A stretch of 47,563 bases of DNA from Bacillota bacterium (GCA_023413555.1 JAEZPG010000076.1:1-47563), one strand, 5' to 3'; positions 14,405 to 23,645 are shown, numbered from the stretch's first letter. A program made the numbers and translations. Notes: generated by a model not told the origin, from the letters alone.

Positions 14405-15962
14405 ATGTTAATTCCTTTGTAGTAAATATCCCTGCCATCTTTAGAATCAGTAGATATATACTACAAAAACCGATTGCACATAGTAAAAGAACCAAACTAG
14501 GATGTATCATCATTGCGGATGCTAGACGTTCATAGGTTAGAGAGAAGATAAATCCCAACAGCGCTACAATAATTCCTGGTTTGATCAACCAATCTATAAA
14601 GTGTGTCTTTAGGTGAATGTGTCTGCTGACTGCTGTATAGTCTAATATCGTAATGCAAAGTTGACTGATTAAGTTACCGGTGAGATATCCATAAATCCCA
14701 TATTGTGGGATAATAAAGATAACCACTAGGATACGAATCACAACTCCTATTATGGAGTTGAAAAAGGTTATCTGCGCTTTTCCTAGCCCGTTAATGATAC
14801 TACTTAAAGTAGTGGTAAGGTATAAAAATGGACATAGCCAAGCAAGGCTTACAATAAAGCTTCCAGACATGGCATTGTGATAGACCACCATACCAAGAGA
14901 CCTACCAAAGGTTACAAAAAATCCAGTACTCAATACGCCGATGAGCAGACAATATTTGATGGATATAGAAGTCGTTCGTTCAATCATACTATGATTACTT
15001 TTAGCTTGCGCCTCAGAGATGGCAGGTAATAATAATACGGAAAAAGAATTTGGTATGGCAGAAGGGAAAAGAATAAATGGAATTGACATACCAATTAAGA
15101 TACCATATATACTTAAAGCTTCGTTAACACTTAAACCAGATTGCCTGAGCATAATGGGAATAAGTACGGCTTCTATACTGTTTAAGACACTTAAAAGAAG
15201 TCGGTTGCTGGTCAGTGGTACGGCCTGTTTAAGTAACTCTCTGAAAATATGAGGCATTTTGGTAACGCGTTGCTCTCGTTTTATGGTAACTTCATCTGTC
15301 TTTTTTGATTTATAATGTTTGTTACGTTCCCTATAAAGGTTAAGTACATTGAAGGTACAAGAGGTAAGTTCTCCCATGACAAGGCCGAGAACAGCCATCT
15401 CGCATGTGATAGAAGTATTGCCGTCACCAACTATATAAGAAATTGCCAATACAAAGATCACACGTGTTATCTGCTCAATGAGTTGCGTGCTAGCTGGAAC
15501 AGAGGTTTTTTTCATTCCATAATAATAGCCATTAATACATGAGGTAATTCCGCAGAAAGGAAATGCTAAGGAAAGCATCCTAAGACCTTCTGCACAGGAG
15601 GGTTCAGATAGAAGCCTGCCTGCAATAAAATTTCCAAATAGATAAACTAATCCACTTAAAGAACAGGCAATTGACAGAGAGCAGATGAGGCCGACTCTTA
15701 GAATTCTAGTTATATTGTGGTTATGTCCTTCTCCGTATATGCCAGTCTGTGCAGCGACTAAACGGGAGATAGAGGTTTGAATGCCTGAGGCAAAGAGGGT
15801 GAAGCAGATCCCGTATACTGGAAATATAAGCTGGTAGACACCCATGTTTCTCGCCCCTAAGGCATTGGAGAGTATAATACGGTAAAAGAAACCTATAATT
15901 CTAGTTATGAATCCGGTAACAGTCAATATTAAAGTCCCTTTTATAATGGAGTGTTTGCTCAT
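14403..15962 (-). CDS. spoVB: SpoVB/MurJ-type lipid flippase (stage V sporulation protein B family)
   Basis: This 519-residue multi-pass protein has the MOP-superfamily signature. The N-terminus IIKGTLILTVTGFITRIIGF and the block MGVYQLIFPVYGICFTLFASG with GIQTSISRLVAA are typical of SpoVB and its paralogues. About 14 membrane helices are expected. The family exports polysaccharide or lipid-linked peptidoglycan precursors; SpoVB acts in spore cortex formation. It is divergent from the isc operon and ends at the shared terminator. Several SpoVB-like paralogues occur per clostridial genome, so a role in general envelope synthesis is also possible. Confidence 0.82.
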   Translation of the reverse strand: MSKHSIIKGTLILTVTGFITRIIGFFYRIILSNALGARNMGVYQLIFPVYGICFTLFASGIQTSISRLVAAQTGIYGEGHNHNITRILRVGLICSLSIACSLSGLVYLFGNFIAGRLLSEPSCAEGLRMLSLAFPFCGITSCINGYYYGMKKTSVPASTQLIEQITRVIFVLAISYIVGDGNTSITCEMAVLGLVMGELTSCTFNVLNLYRERNKHYKSKKTDEVTIKREQRVTKMPHIFRELLKQAVPLTSNRLLLSVLNSIEAVLIPIMLRQSGLSVNEALSIYGILIGMSIPFILFPSAIPNSFSVLLLPAISEAQAKSNHSMIERTTSISIKYCLLIGVLSTGFFVTFGRSLGMVVYHNAMSGSFIVSLAWLCPFLYLTTTLSSIINGLGKAQITFFNSIIGVVIRILVVIFIIPQYGIYGYLTGNLISQLCITILDYTAVSRHIHLKTHFIDWLIKPGIIVALLGFIFSLTYERLASAMMIHPSLVLLLCAIGFCSIYLLILKMAGIFTTKELT

Positions 15963-16050
15963 TTATAGACCTATAGTCAAACTTAGTTAGTTAAGTATAT
16001 TCACCCCCATTAGAAAATATTTGTACTTGATAAAATACATTCCATAACTA

Positions 16051-16079
16051 TTGACTATAAGAAAAAAGAATGATACTAT
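16051..16079 (+). promoter_or_regulatory. Promoter of the isc operon
   Basis: TTGACT (16051-16056), 17-nt spacer, TACTAT (16074-16079). The start near 16086 gives a leader of about 150 nt that includes the three 15-bp repeats. Confidence 0.55.
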
Positions 16080-16094
16080 TACGTTAGAAAACCT

Positions 16095-16142
16095 ATTAAA
16101 ATAGTCGGAATTAAATTACTCGGAATTAAAATAGTCGGAATT
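16095..16142 (+). repeat. Three 15-bp tandem repeats in the iscR leader (candidate operator)
   Basis: TCGGAATT occurs at 16105, 16120 and 16135, exactly 15 bp apart. It is embedded in units of the form ATTAAA(A/T)TA(G/C)TCGGA. The position just after the likely promoter, and the Rrf2 gene downstream, suggest binding sites for IscR itself. The spacing of 1.4 helical turns places the units on alternating faces. Confidence 0.55.
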
Positions 16143-16237
16143 CATATACTATGTATTGGAAAGAAATTTGCTAATAGAGTTTTCACTAGGTAGTGATATT
16201 TTACAAACTTGAATCAGTAAGGAAGGTGAGAGACACC

Positions 16238-16702
16238 ATGAAGCTTTCGACAAAAGGAAGATATGGACTAAGAGCTGTTTTGGATCTGGCTTTACACTCG
16301 GAAGAGGAAGCGGTTGCTTTAAGTAGTATTGCAGAACGTCAAAGTATTTCTATCAGCTATTTGGAACAGCTAATTGCCAAATTACGCAAGGCTGGCATTG
16401 TAGAAAGTAAGCGAGGCGCTCAGGGTGGTTACAGTCTGGCAAAGCCGGCGGCAGAGATATCAGTAGGTGATATCTTAAGGGCATTGGAGGGAGACCTTCA
16501 TCCGGTCGATTGTGCAGAAATCAATGGTGGGACTTCCACTTGCAACAGTTCTGATTTGTGTGTTACCAAGTATGTCTGGAAACGTATCAGTGATAGTATT
16601 GATGCAGCAGTAGATGCTTTGATGCTGTCGCATCTGGTAGAAGAGGGAAAAGCACTTAGGGCTGAAAAGGAATCTGGCCGCAGTAGTGGTTGTTCCTGTT
16701 AG
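16238..16702 (+). CDS. iscR: Rrf2-family Fe-S regulator IscR
   Basis: This 154-residue protein has an Rrf2 winged helix (MKLSTKGRYGLRAVLDLALH; KRGAQGGYSLAKPAAEISVGDIL) and three clustered cysteines, Cys92, Cys102 and Cys108, suited to a [2Fe-2S] cluster, as in IscR. A GCSC tail adds two more. The start at 16238 is chosen for the AAGGTGAG site; the upstream TTG/ATG-rich extension has no similarity. It heads the iscR-iscS-iscU-mnmA operon, so it probably senses Fe-S status and represses its own operon. The leader repeats at 16095-16142 are candidate sites. Confidence 0.9.
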   Translation: MKLSTKGRYGLRAVLDLALHSEEEAVALSSIAERQSISISYLEQLIAKLRKAGIVESKRGAQGGYSLAKPAAEISVGDILRALEGDLHPVDCAEINGGTSTCNSSDLCVTKYVWKRISDSIDAAVDALMLSHLVEEGKALRAEKESGRSSGCSC

Positions 16703-16759
16703 ATGAGAAAACAGATTATATTAGGTTAGATAGAAAATAATAATAGGAGATGAGCAATT

Positions 16760-17950
16760 ATGGATAAAAAAGTTATTTATTTAGATAATGCTGCGACTAC
16801 ACCAACAAAGCCAGAAGTTGTGGAGGCAATGCTTCCATACTTTACACAGAAATTTGGGAATCCATCTAGTATTTATGAGATAGCCGCTCAGAATAAGGGT
16901 GCTGTGAACCATGTAAGAGAGACAATCGCCAATGCATTAGGTACTAATGCAGAAGACATCTATTTTACAGGTGGTGGTTCAGAAGCAGATAACTGGGCAT
17001 TAAAGGCAACTGCAGATGCATATAAAACAAAGGGGAATCACATTATTACTTCGAAGATTGAGCACCACGCTATTCTTCACTCCTGTGATTATCTTGAACA
17101 GCACGGCTTCGAAGTAACTTATGTCAATGTAGATGAGTATGGTGTAGTGAAATTGGATGAATTAGAGGCAGCAATTCGTCCTACTACAATATTAATCAGT
17201 ATAATGTATGCCAATAATGAGATTGGAACAATTCAGCCAATTAAAGAAATTGGAGCACTTGCTAAGAAGTATGGTGTTTTGTTCCATACAGATGCAGTTC
17301 AGGCATTCGGTCAAGTACCAATAAATGTGGATGAGATGAACATAGATATGTTAAGTTCCTCGGGGCACAAATTAAACGGACCTAAAGGAATCGGTTTCCT
17401 TTATATTAGAAAAGGCCTTAAGCTTCGTTCCTTTATTCATGGTGGAGCTCAGGAGAGACATCGTAGAGCGGGAACTGAGAATGTACCAGGCATTGTAGGC
17501 TTTGGGAAGGCAGTTGAGCTTGCCATTGCCACTATGAAGGAACGTACGGACAAAGAGATTCAGTTAAGAGATTATCTGATTGATACTGTCCTAAAGGAGG
17601 TTCCATTTACTAGATTAAATGGCCATCGAACCAACAGGCTTCCCAATAATGCGAATTTCAGTTTCCAATTCATTGAAGGAGAATCCTTATTAATTATGTT
17701 GGATATGAACGGAATATGTGCATCCAGTGGTTCTGCCTGTACCTCAGGCTCCTTGGATCCATCCCATGTACTGTTGGCTATTGGCCTTCCTCATGAGATT
17801 GCACATGGTTCCCTTCGTCTGACGTTAAGTGAAGACATTACCATGGAGGATATCCAGTTTACTATTGATAAAATCAAAGAGATCGTAGCACGTCTACGTT
17901 CCATGTCACCATTATATGAAGATTATATGAAGAGCATAGAAAGAAAATAA
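16760..17950 (+). CDS. iscS: Cysteine desulfurase IscS/NifS
   Basis: This 396-residue fold-type I PLP enzyme converts cysteine to alanine and enzyme-bound persulfide. Lys204 in SSSGHKLNGPKG is the PLP lysine, Asp178 (HTDAVQ) holds the ring nitrogen, His102/His103 (EHHAIL) stack on it, and Cys327 in SSGSACTSGS is the persulfide cysteine. The short loop around Cys327 marks a group I NifS/IscS enzyme. It sits between iscR and iscU, so it supplies sulfur to IscU and, through the downstream mnmA, to tRNA U34. The length is normal. Confidence 0.95.
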   Translation: MDKKVIYLDNAATTPTKPEVVEAMLPYFTQKFGNPSSIYEIAAQNKGAVNHVRETIANALGTNAEDIYFTGGGSEADNWALKATADAYKTKGNHIITSKIEHHAILHSCDYLEQHGFEVTYVNVDEYGVVKLDELEAAIRPTTILISIMYANNEIGTIQPIKEIGALAKKYGVLFHTDAVQAFGQVPINVDEMNIDMLSSSGHKLNGPKGIGFLYIRKGLKLRSFIHGGAQERHRRAGTENVPGIVGFGKAVELAIATMKERTDKEIQLRDYLIDTVLKEVPFTRLNGHRTNRLPNNANFSFQFIEGESLLIMLDMNGICASSGSACTSGSLDPSHVLLAIGLPHEIAHGSLRLTLSEDITMEDIQFTIDKIKEIVARLRSMSPLYEDYMKSIERK

Positions 17951-17972
17951 ACAAATTCTAGGAGGTAGTATT

Positions 17973-18416
17973 ATGTACAGTGAGAAAGTAATGGACCATT
18001 TCCAACATCCAAGAAATGTTGGTGAGATAGAAAATGCTAGCGGGGTAGGTACTGTTGGTAATGCAAAATGTGGAGATATCATGAGAATGTATCTGGACAT
18101 TGATGAAAATGGAATTATTAAAGAATGTAAGTTTAAGACCTTTGGTTGTGGAGCAGCAGTTGCAACCAGTAGTATGGCAACTGAGCTTGTGAAAGGACTA
18201 AGTATCGAAGAAGCCCTTAAGGTTACCAACAAAGCGGTTATGGAAGCTCTTGATGGACTTCCACCTGTAAAGGTACATTGCTCTTTGCTTGCAGAAGAGG
18301 CTATTCATGCAGCTCTTTGGGATTACGCTGAGAAAAATGAAATTAAGATTGAAGGCTTAAAGAAACCAAAGAGTGATATTCATGAAGATGAAGAAGGCGT
18401 TGCAGAGCAGTACTAA
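17973..18416 (+). CDS. iscU: Fe-S cluster scaffold IscU (NifU N-terminal domain)
   Basis: This 147-residue protein carries the three scaffold cysteines Cys33 (NAKCGD, with Asp35), Cys59 (FGCGAA) and Cys103 (VHCSLLAEEA). It builds [2Fe-2S] clusters from IscS-derived sulfur. The C-terminus has a charged 20-residue tail (KKPKSDIHEDEEGVAEQY) of the kind common in clostridial IscU. It starts 22 nt after iscS with a GGAGG site. IscA and ferredoxin partners are absent, typical of the minimal Firmicute isc operon. Confidence 0.94.
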   Translation: MYSEKVMDHFQHPRNVGEIENASGVGTVGNAKCGDIMRMYLDIDENGIIKECKFKTFGCGAAVATSSMATELVKGLSIEEALKVTNKAVMEALDGLPPVKVHCSLLAEEAIHAALWDYAEKNEIKIEGLKKPKSDIHEDEEGVAEQY

Positions 18417-18443
18417 TAACCAGTCACTTAAAGGAGTACCCGG

Positions 18444-19520
18444 ATGGAGAAGAAAAAGGTTGTAATAGGTATGTCTGGTGGAGTAGATTCCTCAGTAGGA
18501 GCCTATTTGCTAAAAGAAGCAGGCTATGATGTCATAGGTGTGACGATGCAGATCTGGCAAACTGAGGATACCTGCTCCCTGGAGGAAAATGGGGGCTGTT
18601 GTGGTCTTAGTGCAGTAGAAGATGCTAGACGTGTGGCTGCTGATATTGGAATTCCATACTATGTAATGAATTTTCGTGACGAATTTAAGAATAATGTGAT
18701 CGATTATTTTATTGATGAATATATGCAAGGGCATACTCCAAATCCATGTATTGCTTGTAACCGTTATGTGAAATGGGAGTCACTTCTTAAGCGTTCACTG
18801 GAGATAGGAGCAGACTATATTGCTACTGGACATTATGCTAGAGTAGTAAGACTTCCTAATGGACGGTATACCTTGAAGAAATCTGCAACTGCAGCAAAAG
18901 ATCAGACCTATGCCTTATACAATCTAACACAGTACCAGTTAAGTCATACATTGATGCCTGTTGGAGAGTATACTAAGGACCAGATTCGTGAGATTGCAGA
19001 TAGAATCGGACTTAAAGTAGCTAATAAGCCGGATAGTCAAGAAATCTGTTTTGTATCCGACAATAATTATGCCCGGTTTATTGAAGAGAACACTGGGAAA
19101 AAGACGGTAAGTGGTAATTTTGTAACACCAGAGGGACAGGTAATCGGTACTCATAAGGGAATCATTCATTACACTGTAGGGCAGAGAAAAGGCTTGAACT
19201 TAAGTATGGGCCATCCCGTGTTTGTTGTGGCCATTCGCCCTGAGACCAATGAAGTTGTAATAGGTAATGCGGAAGACGTATATTCTGATCGACTTATTTG
19301 TAATAAATTGAATTTTATGACAATAGAAGATTTGGATGAAGACATGCAGGTGACTGCCAAGATACGCTATAGCCATAAAGGTGCAGAAGCTGTTATCAGA
19401 AAAATAGAAGAAGATAGGGCTGAGTGTATCTTTAAAGAACCTGTTCGGGCAATAACACCTGGACAAGCGGTGGTATTTTATGATGGTGATTATGTTGTAG
19501 GTGGAGGCACTATATTATAA
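18444..19520 (+). CDS. mnmA: tRNA-specific 2-thiouridylase MnmA
   Basis: This 358-residue protein adds sulfur to U34 of Lys, Glu and Gln tRNAs. The ATP-pyrophosphatase PP-loop is SGGVDSS (11-17). The catalytic pair is Cys102 (TPNPCIACN) and Cys202 (SQEICFV); the CxxC with Cys105 is also present. The C-terminal beta-barrel ends at GGGTIL. It is the last gene of the isc operon, 27 nt after iscU, so the sulfur donor IscS and the acceptor are made together. The length is normal. Confidence 0.95.
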   Translation: MEKKKVVIGMSGGVDSSVGAYLLKEAGYDVIGVTMQIWQTEDTCSLEENGGCCGLSAVEDARRVAADIGIPYYVMNFRDEFKNNVIDYFIDEYMQGHTPNPCIACNRYVKWESLLKRSLEIGADYIATGHYARVVRLPNGRYTLKKSATAAKDQTYALYNLTQYQLSHTLMPVGEYTKDQIREIADRIGLKVANKPDSQEICFVSDNNYARFIEENTGKKTVSGNFVTPEGQVIGTHKGIIHYTVGQRKGLNLSMGHPVFVVAIRPETNEVVIGNAEDVYSDRLICNKLNFMTIEDLDEDMQVTAKIRYSHKGAEAVIRKIEEDRAECIFKEPVRAITPGQAVVFYDGDYVVGGGTIL

Positions 19521-19534
19521 CTTCAAAGAAAGTT

Positions 19535-19553
19535 GCATAAAAATTATGCTTTT
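19535..19553 (+). terminator. Weak terminator after mnmA
   Basis: GCATAA (19535-19540) pairs with TTATGC (19544-19549) around AAA, then TTTT. The perfect palindrome TATCTTTAAAGATA (19553-19566) follows directly. Confidence 0.4.
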
Positions 19554-19660
19554 ATCTTTAAAGATAATTATAATATGTCGATAACTTATAAGAAGGACTA
19601 GAAGTTTGAGACTTACAACGTTCTTATATAGAAATGATTATAGAGGAAGGGGGAAGCATA

Positions 19661-20386
19661 ATGTCAACCAATAGTATTTCCTATTTATTCGGTAGTTATA
19701 ATACTACCCCTATGGGTTTTAACCTATATAGTTCTTTAGGAGATTATTCCTCAATTAGAACCGGAAGCTATAAAAAGTTATTACAAAGCTATTATGCAGA
19801 ACAGAAGGCTGCTACAACTTCGTCTAATAAGAATGTAGATTCCGTAGAGAAAAAGTCTCTGCTTGAAGTAAATAGTAGTGCTGATGCCTTGGGTGAAGCA
19901 GCCAAAAAGTTGACTTCCGGTAATTTGTTTGAAAAAACAGATATTACTACCAAGGATGACAAGACTGGGACCACTAGCACCACCAAGGATTACAATCGAG
20001 AAGCTATAACTAAGGCGGTAAAAGATTTTGCAAATAGTTATAACGATACAATAGCATCCGTAGGTGAAGTGGACACAGCTAGTGTTCTTCGATTAACTTT
20101 ATTTATGACGAACCAAACTTCAGCCTATAAAAATAGTTTGTCTAAAGCTGGAATTACCATCGGATCTGACAATAAGCTTTCTGTAGACGAAGCTACTCTG
20201 ATGAAGGCTGATATCAACGAGCTTACGACTTTGTTTACTGGATTTAATTCTTTCGCTTCTAAAACTGCTTTTAAGGCTAGTAGTATAGTTAGTGCGTCAG
20301 CACAGGCAGTTGGAACGAAAACCTATACAAAGACGGGTTCGTACGATCTGACCAGTTTGTATAATAGAATCGATACCTCTATATAA
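19661..20386 (+). CDS. FliD-like (flagellar hook-associated protein 2 C-terminus-like) orphan
   Basis: This 241-residue protein has a Ser/Tyr-rich N-terminus (SYLFGSYNTTPMGFNLYSSL) and a helical C-terminal half. The segment ITKAVKDFANSYNDTI (about 115-130) and NSLSKAGITIGSDNKLSVDE (about 170-190) fit the coiled domain of FliD-type caps, where a short loop follows an SxxGIxxxxDxKLxxDE pattern. FliD proper is 400-700 residues and has a long barrel domain, so this would be a reduced or unrelated relative. There are no flagellar genes nearby. The start at 19661 is set by the GGAAGGGGG site. Confidence 0.55.
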   Translation: MSTNSISYLFGSYNTTPMGFNLYSSLGDYSSIRTGSYKKLLQSYYAEQKAATTSSNKNVDSVEKKSLLEVNSSADALGEAAKKLTSGNLFEKTDITTKDDKTGTTSTTKDYNREAITKAVKDFANSYNDTIASVGEVDTASVLRLTLFMTNQTSAYKNSLSKAGITIGSDNKLSVDEATLMKADINELTTLFTGFNSFASKTAFKASSIVSASAQAVGTKTYTKTGSYDLTSLYNRIDTSI

Positions 20387-20396
20387 GAACATATCC

Positions 20397-20426
20397 ATGG
20401 CTTCCTGTTTTTTAGGAAGCCATTCC
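20397..20426 (+). terminator. Terminator after the FliD-like gene
   Basis: A 10-bp perfect stem ATGGCTTCCT (20397-20406) pairs with AGGAAGCCAT (20414-20423), with GTTTTTT as loop. Confidence 0.75.
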
Positions 20427-20525
20427 TTATAGGGCTCATCTACCCAAATGTATAAATTATGGACAAATTTGGAATCCTATTGTACAATAATTCGATAATC
20501 TAAACATTACAGGAGACTTAGCAAT

Positions 20526-21068
20526 ATGAAATTGTTATTTGCATCAGATATTCATGGCTCTATTTACTATTGTACAAAGTTAATGGAGGCTTATCATAGG
20601 GAACAAGCAGAGAAAATGATTCTATTAGGAGATCTTCTTTATCATGGTCCTCGCAATGATCTGCCAAGGGATTATGCCCCAAAGGAGGTAATTACGCTAC
20701 TTAATGCTAATAAACAGGAACTCCTTTGTGTAAGAGGGAATTGTGAAGCGGAAGTGGATCAGATGGTGCTTGATTTTCCGGTTATGGCTGATTATATGCT
20801 GTTGTTTTTAGAAGGAAAAACCGCTTTTATTACCCATGGACATAACCACAATTTGGATAATTTGCCACCATTAAGGGAAGGAGATCTTTTAATCCATGGT
20901 CATACCCATGTGTTAAAAGCGGTGAAGGAACATAGCATTCATTATTTAAATCCAGGATCTGTATCCATACCTAAAGAAGGAAATCCTAATAGTTATATGA
21001 TTTATGAAAATAACTGCTTTACTATAAAGACCTTAGAGGGCGATGTTATATTAACTTATGAAATATAA
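20526..21068 (+). CDS. yfcE: YfcE-type metallophosphodiesterase
   Basis: This 180-residue protein has all motifs of the calcineurin-like YfcE/MJ0936 family: Asp8 and His10 (SDIHG), Asp36 (GDLLYHG), Asn72 (RGNCE), His104 (THGHNH) and His124/His126 (IHGHTH). These bind two metal ions, usually Mn. Family members hydrolyse phosphodiesters in vitro; a physiological substrate is not established. It is convergent with the PHP gene, with only 4 bp between stop codons and no clear terminator. Confidence 0.9.
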   Translation: MKLLFASDIHGSIYYCTKLMEAYHREQAEKMILLGDLLYHGPRNDLPRDYAPKEVITLLNANKQELLCVRGNCEAEVDQMVLDFPVMADYMLLFLEGKTAFITHGHNHNLDNLPPLREGDLLIHGHTHVLKAVKEHSIHYLNPGSVSIPKEGNPNSYMIYENNCFTIKTLEGDVILTYEI

Positions 21069-21072
21069 TATT

Positions 21073-21879
21073 TTATAGGTCTAAGTAGATAGGCTTTCTA
21101 TCTTCAAAGACTGTGTACTGAGTAAAACCAAGGCTTAATAAGAGTTTTCTTGCTTCGTTAAAATAGTAAGCAAGATGCTCCGGCTTGTGGCCATCAGATC
21201 CTATGGTCAGGATGGTACCACCTAGTTCTTTATACTGCTTAAGAATCTCCGGGGAAGGGTGAGGTCTGCCAAGACCATATTTATAACCGGCGGTATTTAC
21301 TTCGATACCTTTCCCCATGGAGATAATCTTCTTTAGGATTTCATTCAATAAATCCCGATACAACTCATAATTATAATTAGCTCCTTTAGAAGGACCATAG
21401 CGAATGATGTAATCTAAATGACCATATACATCAAAATTGTCAAAACAGCTGATGGTATCTAGAATGGTTTCAAAATAAATCTTATATCCTTCTTCTTCCG
21501 AGATACCGTCCCAATATTGTGGATAATATACATCCATATCATCAACCAAATGACTTGAGGCAATGACAAAGTCAAAATTATATTCATTCAGCAATCTGTT
21601 GTAGCGCTTAGCTAGATTAGGTTTCATACCACATTCAATTCCCATTAATAGCTTAATTTGATCCTTATATTGTTCTTTTAAATCAGCTATCTTATAAACA
21701 TAATCCTCCGGCTCAAAGATGAATGGAAGATTATAGATCTTAGGAAAATCATAATCCATGTGATCAGTGATACAAATTCGTGTAAAACCAAGAGATATGG
21801 CTTTTTCTATCATGGATTCCATAGATGCATCAGAGTCTGAGGAAAAGCTAGTGTGAACATGATAATCTGCAGTAATCAT
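21073..21879 (-). CDS. hisK: PHP-domain histidinol-phosphatase (HisK/HisJ type)
   Basis: This 268-residue protein of the PHP superfamily has N-terminal DYHVHTSFSSDSD (metal-binding His-x-His), CITDHMDYDF, the LMGIECGMKP Glu, the VIASSHLVDD His and the GSDGHKPEHL C-terminal Asp-His. This matches monofunctional histidinol-phosphatase, which dephosphorylates L-histidinol-phosphate in histidine synthesis. No other his gene is in the window, so specificity is by family resemblance. It is 17 nt downstream of rqcH on the same strand and may be cotranscribed. Confidence 0.85.
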   Translation of the reverse strand: MITADYHVHTSFSSDSDASMESMIEKAISLGFTRICITDHMDYDFPKIYNLPFIFEPEDYVYKIADLKEQYKDQIKLLMGIECGMKPNLAKRYNRLLNEYNFDFVIASSHLVDDMDVYYPQYWDGISEEEGYKIYFETILDTISCFDNFDVYGHLDYIIRYGPSKGANYNYELYRDLLNEILKKIISMGKGIEVNTAGYKYGLGRPHPSPEILKQYKELGGTILTIGSDGHKPEHLAYYFNEARKLLLSLGFTQYTVFEDRKPIYLDL

Positions 21880-21896
21880 AGATTGCTCCTCTCTGC

Positions 21897-23645
21897 TTAG
21901 TCAGCTTTTGTTATATTTGAAATGTCCGGCTCAATTAGGAGGGAATAGTTGGTATAGTAAACCACAAATCCAGGCTTCCCACCATTTGGCTTTTTGACAT
22001 TTTTCTTCTGGGTATAATCAATTTCAACCTTAGGAGCATTGGCTCCTTTCGAATAATAGCCTGCTAATCGACCTGCTTCCTCAAAGGTGCGATCGGGAAG
22101 CTCCTCTCCATTAGATTTGACAATAACATGGGAACCAGGCATCTGTTTCGCATGGAACCACCAGTCATTGCCGGTGGCGAATTTAAAGGTAAGTTCTTCG
22201 TTCTGGTAGTTGTTTTTTCCTACATACATATGATAGCCATCGGATGAAATATAGTGAAATGGCTTACTGTTGATTTTTACCTTTTTACCAGGCTTTCCAC
22301 TGGAAGCCTTCCGTCTCATTTCTCCACATTCGATTAGTTCCTCTTTAATTTGAACCAAATCATCTTCGGATAAGGCAAAGCCCAGAGATGTGCTAATGGA
22401 TTCCAAGTGATCTAATTCGGCCTTTGTCTCCATAATCTGTTTACTTAATGCTTCAAAGGTACGCTTTAGTTTATTGTAACGGTCAAAATATTTTTTGGCG
22501 TTTTCAGAAGGTGTTAAATCCTCATTTAGTGGGATTTTAATCTCCTCATTGGTGTAGTAATTGGTACAAACCAGTTCTTTACTGCCTTCTGGAAGATGAT
22601 AGCCATAGGTATTAATCATTTCTCCGTATATTCTGAATTTATCCCGTTTTTCAGTATCCTTTAGCTGTTTTAATTGTAAATCATATTTTTTGACATTTCG
22701 TTCAATTGAATTGCTAATGATACGACGTAAGTCAGTGGATTTCTGTTTCATTCTACTTACGGTATTCTTGTCTGCATAATAGGTTTCTAATACCTGTGAG
22801 ATAGAAGAGAATTCCTTTGTAGTCTTTCCAGAATAACAGGTTAGAGAGATACAGGAAAATTCTAGAGGTTCCTTTCCTTCATATATAATAGTAGGGAAGT
22901 AATTGGATTTTTTAATGTCCTCTGTCAAATGATTGATCTCTGAGTAAAGCCTGAGACCTTCGCATTCGCTTAAAGCAACAGCAGAAAGACCACTGTCTAA
23001 GCTGGCCCGGTAACAAAGCTCATTGGATATAAGAGGGCTATAGCCTGTCAATGAGGTGTATAATGCTTTGCAAAGGGGCAGGGGTTTTTTTAAGACGAGA
23101 TTCTTAAAGTCCTCAAACGATAGGGTAAGTGGGTCAAACTTATCTGTGGTGTGAGGAACAAAATATGGACGTCCAGGTAGTACTTCTCGAACTGAGCTGA
23201 CTAAACCGGAGATATGTTTGATACTGTCTACAATCTCCATATCTGAATCGCAGAAGATAATGTTACTGTGCTTTCCCATAAGCTCAATCATCAAATGCTT
23301 AGTGCATACATCTCCTAATTCATTGAGATGCTCCATCTCTATATTAATGATTCGCTCCAGTCCAGGTTGAGTGATAGATATGATTTTCGCACTATTTAAA
23401 TGTTTTCTAAGTAGCATACAGAAGTTTGGAGCCGTAAGAGGGCTTGGCTTATTGTTTTCTGTAAGATAGATCAGTGGCAAGCTGGCGCTTGCTGAAATTA
23501 GTAGTCTGTATTGCTCCTTATTATTTTTTATAGTGAACAATAGTTCATCTTTTTCCGGTTGCGCAATCTTATTAATGCGGCCATTTACTAAGGTGTTACT
23601 AAGCTGTGCTACTATATTGGATACTACAATGCCGTCTAATGCCAT
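21897..23645 (-). CDS. rqcH: RqcH/NFACT ribosome-quality-control protein
   Basis: This 582-residue NFACT protein (old name fibronectin-binding YloA) attaches Ala tails to nascent chains stalled on 50S subunits. NFACT-N runs from residue 1 (ALDGIVVSNIVAQLSN), a helical and coiled-coil middle lies at about 280-440 (including IERNVKKYDLQLKQLKDTEK), and the NFACT-R domain at about 450-560 has GNDWWFHAKQMPGSHVI. The start at 23645 is set by AAGGAG; the next upstream in-frame ATG adds 18 unlike residues. At positions equivalent to B. subtilis Asp97-Arg98, needed for tRNA binding, I read Glu97-Arg98 (GLERI), a conservative change. Confidence 0.92.
   Translation of the reverse strand: MALDGIVVSNIVAQLSNTLVNGRINKIAQPEKDELLFTIKNNKEQYRLLISASASLPLIYLTENNKPSPLTAPNFCMLLRKHLNSAKIISITQPGLERIINIEMEHLNELGDVCTKHLMIELMGKHSNIIFCDSDMEIVDSIKHISGLVSSVREVLPGRPYFVPHTTDKFDPLTLSFEDFKNLVLKKPLPLCKALYTSLTGYSPLISNELCYRASLDSGLSAVALSECEGLRLYSEINHLTEDIKKSNYFPTIIYEGKEPLEFSCISLTCYSGKTTKEFSSISQVLETYYADKNTVSRMKQKSTDLRRIISNSIERNVKKYDLQLKQLKDTEKRDKFRIYGEMINTYGYHLPEGSKELVCTNYYTNEEIKIPLNEDLTPSENAKKYFDRYNKLKRTFEALSKQIMETKAELDHLESISTSLGFALSEDDLVQIKEELIECGEMRRKASSGKPGKKVKINSKPFHYISSDGYHMYVGKNNYQNEELTFKFATGNDWWFHAKQMPGSHVIVKSNGEELPDRTFEEAGRLAGYYSKGANAPKVEIDYTQKKNVKKPNGGKPGFVVYYTNYSLLIEPDISNITKAD

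Noticed and set aside
16095..16142. Possible CRISPR-like repeat array in the isc leader
   Set aside because: The units are 15 bp, contiguous and only three, without spacers or cas genes; they are treated as operator-like repeats.
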